Assembly: GCA_030617125.1 (NCBI GenBank)
Contig: JAUWWA010000101.1
Span: forward strand, 1-6,615
Reading direction: 5' to 3'
DNA: 6,615 nucleotides
Origin: Pirellulales bacterium
Lineage (GTDB): Bacteria > Planctomycetota > Planctomycetia > Pirellulales > Thermoguttaceae
The notes under the pieces are model-generated. The model did no database searches, was not told the DNA's origin, and saw nothing but the letters and a program-made list of their open reading frames with translations. The translations under genes and the position numbers were made by a program. How positions within the stretch are numbered: the first letter of the stretch is position 1; every line of letters starts with the position of its first letter. Below are positions 1 to 4,487 of this stretch, piece by piece.

Positions 1-88
1 CGCCAAGCGGCTCAAACCAATCACGGCCATTATTGCCGGTAGTAGCCGGCCGGCGAACAGCCGCTGGGCAGTCGCACCGCAATGACAT
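1..88 (-). CDS. Possible start of an unidentified gene downstream of trpD (partial)
   Basis: A minus-strand frame beginning at the ATG at 86-88, 13 bases after the trpD stop, stays open to the window edge. It would start MSLRCDCPAAVRRPATTG and continue for about 29 codons. I recognise no family in it. There is no Shine-Dalgarno sequence before the ATG. A second ATG in another frame at 28-30 (MAVIGLSRLA) is equally possible as the start of a different gene. The short distance from trpD would fit an operon mate, but an open frame this short in GC-rich DNA can arise by chance. Treat this as a placeholder. Confidence 0.18.
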   Translation of the reverse strand, partial: MSLRCDCPAAVRRPATTGNNGRDWFEPLG

Positions 89-101
89 CTGAGTGCCGAG
101 T

Positions 102-1115
102 TCATCCCGCCCGCGTTCGCTCCACCAACCGATCGAGTAGCTCCCGCGCCGCACCGTTGTCGATGGTTTCGGCCGCCTCTCGGGCACACTCGATCAACGA
201 TGGATTTCGGCCGGCGGTCCATAACGCCGCCGCTGCGTTGGCTACGACGATGTCGCGAGGCGCGCCCGGCCGGCCGTCGAAAATCTTGCGGATTAGCTCA
301 GCGCTTTGCTCGGGCCCCTCGACCAGCATCGCCTCGAGGGCGGCTGGTTGAAGCCGGAAGTCAGAAGGCGTCCACGTGAACTCACGGAGTTCCCCTTCGG
401 CCGCCTCGGTCACCTCGGTCGGCCCGCCGAGCGAGACCTCGTCGAGTCCGTCGCTGCCATGCACGACCAAGGTTCGCCGGGTGCCCAACGTGGCGAGTGC
501 CTCGGCCAGAAGCGGCCGCAGTTCGCTCCGCCCCACGCCGAGCAGTTGAAGCCGTGCCCCGGCCGGATTGCACAATGGGCCGAGAATGTTGAAGATCGTC
601 GGATGCGAGAGCTTCTGGCGGACCGGCGCAACGTGTTTCATCGCCTTGTGGTGCAACGGGGCAAAGCAGAAGCAGATTCCCAGTTCATCCAGGCAGGCTT
701 CGACCACCGGCAGATCGGCCTGGATGTTCACGCCCAATGCAGCCAGCACGTCGGACGCCCCGCTGCGGCTGGTCACCGCCCGGTTGCCGTGCTTGGCCAC
801 CGGTACGCCGGCGGCGGCGGTAACCAGTGCGGCGGTCGTGCTGATGTTGAATGTGCCGGAGCGGTCCCCGCCGGTGCCGACCACGTCGATCAGCTCGGTG
901 CGCGTGCTGCGAATGGGCGTCATTTGCCGGCGCATGGCGGTCGCGGCCCCGGCCACTTCGGCCACCGTCTCGCCCTTCTCGTGCAACCCCTTCAGGAGCC
1001 GGGCGATTTCGTCCTCATCGCATCGGCCCTCCATGATCAGCCCCAGCGTCTCCGACATCTGCTCCATCGACAGATCCTGGCCCGCCTCGACGAGTTTCAA
1101 CGCATCTTCGATCAT
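102..1115 (-). CDS. trpD: Anthranilate phosphoribosyltransferase (TrpD)
   Basis: This cytoplasmic enzyme transfers the phosphoribosyl group of PRPP onto anthranilate, the second committed step of tryptophan synthesis. From the ATG at 1115 the protein has 337 residues, the usual family length. The short helical N-terminal domain (about 1-65) precedes the PRPP-binding glycine loop GTGGD (80-84). Next come the KHGNRAVTSRSG segment (108-119), Arg166 in the anthranilate-site region, FNILGPLCNPAG (175-186), and the Mg-binding pair Asp225-Glu226 in DGLDEVSLGG. The frame also opens 16 codons earlier at a TTG (1163), but MIEDAL is the typical family N-terminus and a candidate promoter overlaps the TTG. 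No Shine-Dalgarno is visible before either start. The family's usual G-x-R-T before IFN is S-H-P-T here. No other trp gene is in view, so this copy is separated from trpE, trpC, trpF and trpBA at least on its upstream side. Confidence 0.97.
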   Translation of the reverse strand: MIEDALKLVEAGQDLSMEQMSETLGLIMEGRCDEDEIARLLKGLHEKGETVAEVAGAATAMRRQMTPIRSTRTELIDVVGTGGDRSGTFNISTTAALVTAAAGVPVAKHGNRAVTSRSGASDVLAALGVNIQADLPVVEACLDELGICFCFAPLHHKAMKHVAPVRQKLSHPTIFNILGPLCNPAGARLQLLGVGRSELRPLLAEALATLGTRRTLVVHGSDGLDEVSLGGPTEVTEAAEGELREFTWTPSDFRLQPAALEAMLVEGPEQSAELIRKIFDGRPGAPRDIVVANAAAALWTAGRNPSLIECAREAAETIDNGAARELLDRLVERTRAG

Positions 1116-1133
1116 CGCATTAAGAAAACGGGC

Positions 1134-1163
1134 AGAATAGGTTACGAGCAAGCTGTTTGCCAA
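1134..1163 (-). promoter_or_regulatory. Candidate sigma70-type promoter for trpD
   Basis: Reading leftward on the minus strand, TTGGCA (1163-1158) and TATTCT (1139-1134) are separated by 18 bases. Transcription would start near 1127, giving a leader of about 12 bases before the ATG at 1115 and excluding the TTG start at 1163. An alternative lies upstream: TTGAGC, 16 bases, TAATTC within about 1178-1205. Neither is strong, and the choice between them is a guess. Confidence 0.27.
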
Positions 1164-1211
1164 AGCGCGAAATGTAAGAATTAGAGCAAATCATGTATAG
1201 CTCAAAACCTC

Positions 1212-1376
1212 ATTGCCTAATCTACCTAAAACAGTTCTGACCCCCGTCTTACCCCCGGCGCAAGCCAAATCATCGGCGATTGATCGCGCTGGATGAAGCA
1301 TGACCTGATTGTACCGGAACTCACATTGTCGTGCCAGACGCGCACCGCCTACCTAAATTGCCCAAAACAGTTCCGC
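1212..1376 (+). repeat. Two imperfect direct copies of an AAAACAGTTC-centred element
   Basis: The ten bases AAAACAGTTC occur at 1228-1237 and 1364-1373, 136 bases apart. Both are preceded by GCCTA-like and ACCTAAA-like words in slightly different order (ATTGCCTAATCTACC before the first, ACCTAAATTGCCC before the second). They are followed by TGACC and CGCC respectively. They may be degraded repetitive-element ends or a pair of protein-binding sites. The match is short and imperfect. Confidence 0.35.
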
Positions 1377-1390
1377 CACCTTTTTTGAGC

Positions 1391-1419
1391 TTGCCAACAC
1401 GTTGCCCGTGCCATACAAT
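1391..1419 (+). promoter_or_regulatory. Sigma70-type promoter for the nucleoside hydrolase gene
   Basis: TTGCCA (1391-1396) and TACAAT (1414-1419) are separated by exactly 17 bases, each differing from the housekeeping consensus at few positions. Transcription would start near 1426, giving an untranslated leader of about 53 bases before the ATG at 1479. It lies in the AT-richer part of the region and points toward the hydrolase. Confidence 0.5.
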
Positions 1420-1469
1420 CGTCAAATTGGCGTAACGTCTTTGGGCCCTTCAAGATACGAGGAGCTTGC

Positions 1470-1473
1470 GAGG
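1470..1473 (+). promoter_or_regulatory. Ribosome binding site of the nucleoside hydrolase gene
   Basis: GAGG at 1470-1473 lies 5 bases before the ATG at 1479. A better-matching purine run, GAGGAG at 1459-1464, is 14 bases away and probably too far. The spacing supports the ATG at 1479, which places the catalytic DVDPGIDD motif at residues 8-15 as in family members. Confidence 0.45.
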
Positions 1474-1478
1474 CACCA

Positions 1479-2426
1479 ATGGCCAGGAAGGTAATCCTCG
1501 ACGTCGACCCGGGCATCGACGATGCGATGGCCATGTGCATCGCCTTGCTCGACCCGGCCTTGGAAGTGCTGGCGGTGACGGCCGTGGGGGGAAACTGCTC
1601 GCCCGAGCAGGCCACGCGAAACGTCCAGACGATTCTCGAGCAGATCGATCCGCCGTATTGGCCGCGGCTCGGCGCCGCCTCGGCGCCCGACGACGGTCTG
1701 CCGGTCGACGGTCGCCACCTATACGGAAACGACGGGTTGGGCGAAACCAACTTCCTCGTGGCCGAACGCCAGCATCTGCACCCTTCGGAGAAGGTCATCT
1801 GCGATCAGGTCCGCGACGCCTCGGAGGGCTCCGTTACGATCGTCGCCCTGGGGCCGCTGACGAACATCGCCCGGGCGATGATCCTCGATCCCGAACTCCC
1901 TTCGCTGGTCGGTGAGATTGTGATGATGGGTGGGGCGGTTTCCGGGCCGGGCAACATCACCCCAACCGCCGAGTTCAACATCTATTGCGACCCGGCCTCC
2001 GCGCGGGCCGTTTTCCACTCCCGATCGACCAAAACGCTCGTCCCGCTGGACGTGACCAACCGGATTGTGCTGAGCTACGACCTGTTCAACCAGTTGCCCG
2101 ACGAATCGACCAAGGTCGGCCGGTTCCTGCGCGAGGTCCTGCCGCCGGCCTTCCGCGGCTACCGTCGGCAATTTGGGCTGGAGGGGATCCACGTGCACGA
2201 CACGATCACGCTGATGGCGGCCGCCCACGGCGAACTGTTCACCACTGAGGAGATGGCCGGCGACGTGGAAACCAGCGGTGATCTGACCACCGGGATGACC
2301 GTGTTCGACCGCCGCCGCGTCCCCGCATGGCGACACAACATGGACGTAGCCGTCGACATGCGCGCCGACGAAGTGATCGACGCAATCATCAGCGGCATTC
2401 GCACTGCCGGGGCCAAGGCCGGCTGA
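1479..2426 (+). CDS. Nucleoside hydrolase (inosine/uridine-preferring family)
   Basis: This enzyme family hydrolyses the N-glycosidic bond of ribonucleosides to release base and ribose, and usually acts in nucleoside salvage. The 315-residue protein has the normal family length. The hallmark Ca-binding cluster DVDPGIDDA is at residues 8-16 (Asp10, Asp14, Asp15). GGN at 37-39 supplies the conserved Asn39, and YGNDGLG at 82-88 is the substrate-loop region. VALGPLTNIA (122-131), VMMGGAV (148-154), GNITPTAEFNIYCDP (158-172; ribose-contacting Asn159, Glu165, Asn167) and VHDTITLMAA (239-248; His240, Asp241) complete the active site. No signal peptide is visible, so it should be cytoplasmic. His240 matches the leaving-group histidine of the inosine-uridine-preferring type, but purine versus pyrimidine preference cannot be fixed from sequence. 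It stands alone with its own promoter and converges on the kinase gene. Confidence 0.95.
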   Translation: MARKVILDVDPGIDDAMAMCIALLDPALEVLAVTAVGGNCSPEQATRNVQTILEQIDPPYWPRLGAASAPDDGLPVDGRHLYGNDGLGETNFLVAERQHLHPSEKVICDQVRDASEGSVTIVALGPLTNIARAMILDPELPSLVGEIVMMGGAVSGPGNITPTAEFNIYCDPASARAVFHSRSTKTLVPLDVTNRIVLSYDLFNQLPDESTKVGRFLREVLPPAFRGYRRQFGLEGIHVHDTITLMAAAHGELFTTEEMAGDVETSGDLTTGMTVFDRRRVPAWRHNMDVAVDMRADEVIDAIISGIRTAGAKAG

Positions 2427-2432
2427 CGAAGC

Positions 2433-2455
2433 AAAAAAGAGCGGCGTCCCCTTTT
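2433..2455 (-). terminator. Candidate intrinsic terminator between convergent genes
   Basis: The 30-base gap between the hydrolase stop and the kinase stop contains AAAAGAG (2435-2441), a 7-base loop, and CCCTTTT (2449-2455). Read on the minus strand this gives a 7-pair stem with one G-U pair, and the U run is partly in the stem. It can end the sigma-kinase transcript. On the plus strand one pair becomes an A-C mismatch, so it would be weaker for the hydrolase transcript. The stem is AT-rich and not strong. Confidence 0.35.
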
Positions 2456-2456
2456 C

Positions 2457-3611
2457 TCACTCTGGGAATCGGGCCACGATTTGCTGCGTGCTGGCGAAGT
2501 CGATTTGGCCGGCGTCCCGGTCCGCCAACCCCGCACGCTTGAACACAATATGGTGGACCCGGGCCGGGACGTCTTCGATCGTGCAGGGAGTTCGGTACGC
2601 GTTTCCGTCGCCGTCCACTTGAAGCGTATCGTCCAGCCAGATCGTGGCCTCGAAGGGATGAGTTACAAAGTTGACGTGCACGTGTGGTTGGCGACCCGCC
2701 CACAACACGGCCGCCGCCAGACACAGTGCCACGCCCAGCGCGGCGGTCCCCGCAACGATTCGACGTCGCAACCTTGCCCGGCGAGTTGTCCTTCCCGGCC
2801 GGCATCCCTCCAGTTCGCCGGCCATCCGCCGGGCGTCCTGGAATCGTTGTTGCGGGTCGGGTTGGCAGGCGCGAAGCGCGAGTCGCGCAAGGTTGATCAG
2901 GATCGGCGTGCCGGCGATTTCTCTGGCCCTCTCGCCCAGGCGGGGAAAACTCTCGGCCGGCAATCCGCTGATCATCTCGTAGATGACCAAGCCTGCCGCG
3001 TAAACGTCGGCCCGCGCGTCCATGCGCCCGTCGGGCGGCATGTACTTCTGAGTTCCCACGCGGGATACCTGGGGGCCGGCTTCGGTCAACAGGCCGAAAT
3101 CGGCCAGCTTCAGTTGACCGTCAACGAACAGGCAATTGGCCGGCTTCACGTCCCGATGGACCATCCCCGCCGCGTGAAGATAGGCCAGCCCGGTGAGCAA
3201 TTGCCCCGAGCAACGCAGACACTCCTGCGCCGGCAGCGGACCGCTTTCCAGCCGACTCCGCAACGTGGCCGGCCAATAGTCCGTTTCGGCCGACGTCTCG
3301 GCGCCCGAAAGATCGTCCGCCAGGTCCATCACGTAGAATAGATGGTTGGCCGTCTTGCCCACGTGGTGGATGCCGAGCAGATTCGGGTGCTGGCGGCGGA
3401 GGTTCGCCTCCAACCGGGTCAGCGAGGTGATCTCGCGCCCGGCCGGATCGGTGGCGCCTCTGCCTCGCAAGGGAATCACCTTCACCGCGCGAAGGACGCC
3501 GGTGGTCCGATTCGCGGCCAGCCACACCCGGCCGAAACCGCCTTCGCCGATCGGACGAATCAGATCGAAGTCGGGCACCTTGGGCGAAGAATCCTCGCGG
3601 GGATCGCTCAC
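2457..3611 (-). CDS. Membrane-anchored Ser/Thr protein kinase with C-terminal PEGA domain
   Basis: This 384-residue protein is a Hanks-type kinase that should phosphorylate Ser/Thr on a cytoplasmic partner, probably the adjacent sigma factor. The catalytic domain spans about 15-270. It shows the glycine loop GEGGFG (22-27), Lys44 in AVK, catalytic HRDVKPAN (152-159; Asp154, Asn159), DFG (171-173), a short activation segment with GTQKYMPPD (186-194, PPD replacing APE), DVYAAG (202-207) and Arg256 in QQRF. A DYWPATL segment at 111-117 follows an insert typical of planctomycete kinases. An arginine-rich stretch (277-284) precedes one membrane helix (about 285-306), placing residues 307-384 outside the cytoplasm. 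That tail is PEGA-like (THPFEATIWLDD at 317-328, TPCTIEDVPA at 341-350). It starts with GTG at 3611, chosen for its well-placed AGGAG. It is the second gene of an operon with the sigma factor, 11 bases downstream. Confidence 0.96.
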   Translation of the reverse strand: MSDPREDSSPKVPDFDLIRPIGEGGFGRVWLAANRTTGVLRAVKVIPLRGRGATDPAGREITSLTRLEANLRRQHPNLLGIHHVGKTANHLFYVMDLADDLSGAETSAETDYWPATLRSRLESGPLPAQECLRCSGQLLTGLAYLHAAGMVHRDVKPANCLFVDGQLKLADFGLLTEAGPQVSRVGTQKYMPPDGRMDARADVYAAGLVIYEMISGLPAESFPRLGERAREIAGTPILINLARLALRACQPDPQQRFQDARRMAGELEGCRPGRTTRRARLRRRIVAGTAALGVALCLAAAVLWAGRQPHVHVNFVTHPFEATIWLDDTLQVDGDGNAYRTPCTIEDVPARVHHIVFKRAGLADRDAGQIDFASTQQIVARFPE

Positions 3612-3619
3612 GGGTTGAA

Positions 3620-3624
3620 CTCCT
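3620..3624 (-). promoter_or_regulatory. Kinase ribosome binding site overlapping the sigma stop codon
   Basis: On the minus strand AGGAG (3624-3620) lies 8 bases before the GTG at 3611. Its first two bases are shared with the TAG stop of the sigma factor gene (3625-3623). This fixes the GTG start and implies translational coupling: ribosomes finishing the sigma factor terminate on the kinase's initiation site. Confidence 0.75.
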
Positions 3625-4312
3625 ATCTCGATCGCATCGTGTTCTCGATTCGAGTGCTCAACACTCGCTCAACGCTCGCACGGGGACGCAACCGCAGCGC
3701 CCGCTTGAGCCGTTGGTCGAGCCGGCCGTCCTCGCGGTACGTCTCGCCGAGTTCCTCCAGCCGTTTCAACACCCTGCGCCGAGCCTTGTATATCGCGTTG
3801 CGACTTAAGCCGGTGATTCGCGACACCTCGGCCGTGGAAAGCTCCGCCAGTGCGGACAGTTCGAACGCCAGGTAGGTCGCCGGATTTATCTCCCGCCGGA
3901 CGATGTCCAAGAGGACCAACAAGAGGCCGCTTTCGAAAGCCCCTTCCCAGGCGGCATCGGGCTGGGCCCCTTCGGCCTCCGGCTCCACCGGCGCGACGTC
4001 CGAATCGCCGCCTCGGGCGCGAACCCGACCGGACGGCCGGCGGCGCTGCTCGGCCACCTTGTTTCGCACCACCGTGCCCAGCCAATCGCGGAAGCGGCCG
4101 CGTGCCGGGTCGTATTGGTAGATGTCCCGCTGCCGGAAGATCGTCAGCATCACCTCCTGCACGATCTCCTCGGCCGTGTGTTCGCTACAGCCGCGATGCC
4201 GCGCGGAGGCGTAGATCAGCGGCCAGTATCGCTCGAAGAACTCGTCCCAGGCCAGCGGGTCCGCCCCGTCGCGCAACCGTCGCAGTAGTGTCGCCCGCGT
4301 GTTGCTGCTCAT
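3623..4312 (-). CDS. ECF-type RNA polymerase sigma factor (STK-associated planctomycete type)
   Basis: The 229-residue protein is an extracytoplasmic-function sigma factor that redirects RNA polymerase to a specific promoter set. Region 2 occupies about 17-92: WDEFFERYWPLIY (22-34), the core-binding helix with TAEEIVQEVMLTIF (46-59), and the promoter-opening segment FRDWLGTVVRN (74-84). A flexible, acidic linker (about 100-125) leads to region 4 (about 129-187), whose helix-turn-helix is STAEVSRITGLSRNAIYKARRR (159-180). The usual DAED of region 2.2 is TAEE here. A basic tail of about 40 residues after region 4 has no obvious counterpart in minimal ECF factors. No anti-sigma factor gene adjoins it; the neighbour is a Ser/Thr kinase. 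This matches the planctomycete ECF groups genetically linked to Ser/Thr kinases, in which phosphorylation is thought to replace anti-sigma control. The ATG at 4312 has no Shine-Dalgarno but sits at the predicted transcription start. Confidence 0.95.
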   Translation of the reverse strand: MSSNTRATLLRRLRDGADPLAWDEFFERYWPLIYASARHRGCSEHTAEEIVQEVMLTIFRQRDIYQYDPARGRFRDWLGTVVRNKVAEQRRRPSGRVRARGGDSDVAPVEPEAEGAQPDAAWEGAFESGLLLVLLDIVRREINPATYLAFELSALAELSTAEVSRITGLSRNAIYKARRRVLKRLEELGETYREDGRLDQRLKRALRLRPRASVERVLSTRIENTMRSR

Positions 4313-4318
4313 GGTGAC

Positions 4319-4347
4319 ATTCTACTGGAATCGCGACGAGCTTTCAA
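4319..4347 (-). promoter_or_regulatory. Strong sigma70-type promoter for the sigma-kinase operon, predicting a leaderless mRNA
   Basis: On the minus strand TTGAAA (4347-4342) and TAGAAT (4324-4319) are separated by exactly 17 bases, close to the housekeeping consensus. Only six bases lie between the -10 box and the ATG at 4312, so transcription at the usual distance would start on or beside the A of the ATG. The absence of a Shine-Dalgarno before this ATG fits a leaderless transcript. The boxes do not look like the GGAAC/CGTC pattern common among ECF-dependent promoters, so housekeeping transcription is more likely than autoactivation. Confidence 0.55.
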
Positions 4348-4449
4348 GAATGCATGGCCGATTTCGCTTGCTCGGCGCATATAGATAATAGCGGTGGACG
4401 AGCCGCCGCCCGACGAGTACGGTAGAATGGCAATCGAAACCCTGTCTAA

Positions 4450-4470
4450 GGGCGGGGAATTCCTGCGCCC
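4450..4470 (+). promoter_or_regulatory. Quasi-palindrome just before the exported-protein gene (operator or hairpin candidate)
   Basis: An eight-base perfect palindrome GGAATTCC (4456-4463) is nested inside complementary arms GGGCG (4450-4454) and CGCCC (4466-4470), with a one-base offset. As DNA it could be a dimeric repressor site. As RNA it can form a 5-pair stem, an internal loop, 2 pairs and an AAUU tetraloop ending 3 bases before the Shine-Dalgarno at 4474. No regulator is identified. Confidence 0.35.
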
Positions 4471-4473
4471 GAA

Positions 4474-4478
4474 AGGAG
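4474..4478 (+). promoter_or_regulatory. Ribosome binding site of the exported PEGA/WD40 protein gene
   Basis: AGGAG within GAAAGGAG lies 9 bases before the ATG at 4488. It fixes that start, which also gives a proper signal peptide (Lys2, Arg6, then a hydrophobic stretch). Confidence 0.75.
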
Positions 4479-4487
4479 CCCATTACG

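Larger units (their letters stand above)
1116..1478. other. Divergent intergenic region between trpD and the nucleoside hydrolase gene
   Basis: About 360 bases hold no convincing gene on either strand. It is richer in A and T than the flanking coding DNA, especially at 1164-1235 and 1351-1440. It contains a weak leftward promoter candidate for trpD, a good rightward promoter at 1391-1419 and two copies of AAAACAGTTC with similar flanks. I see no tRNA, attenuator or tryptophan-rich leader peptide before trpD, so classical trp attenuation is not indicated. Confidence 0.7.
4313..4487. other. Divergent regulatory region between the sigma operon and the exported-protein gene
   Basis: The 175 bases hold the leftward sigma-operon promoter and the leader of the rightward gene. 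Rightward -10 candidates are GATAAT at 4384-4389 (inside an AT-rich TATAGATAAT run) and TAGAAT at 4423-4428. Neither has a recognisable housekeeping -35 at the right distance, so the rightward gene may use an alternative sigma factor. The eight bases GTAGAATG occur at 4422-4429 on the plus strand and, facing the other way, around the leftward -10 box (4325-4318). Confidence 0.5.

Noticed and set aside
35..50. GC-rich hairpin GCCGG/CCGGC downstream of trpD, considered as a terminator
   Set aside because: The stem is only 5 pairs and no T run follows in the direction of trpD transcription.
1116..1163. N-terminal extension of trpD from TTG at 1163
   Set aside because: The 16 extra residues are not typical of TrpD, there is no ribosome binding site, and a candidate promoter overlaps them.
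306..1184. Long plus-strand open frame (292 codons) antisense to trpD
   Set aside because: It lies opposite a clear trpD with all family motifs. Its translation is rich in Arg, Gly, His and Gln with no recognisable domain, typical of the complement of a GC-rich gene.
1164..1300. trp leader peptide, attenuator or T-box upstream of trpD
   Set aside because: I found no tryptophan-rich short frame, no terminator/antiterminator pair and no T-box-like sequence. The likely leader is too short.
2481..3341. 286-codon plus-strand frame opposite the kinase
   Set aside because: It is antisense to an intact kinase domain. The translation has no domain and is compositionally like a shadow frame.
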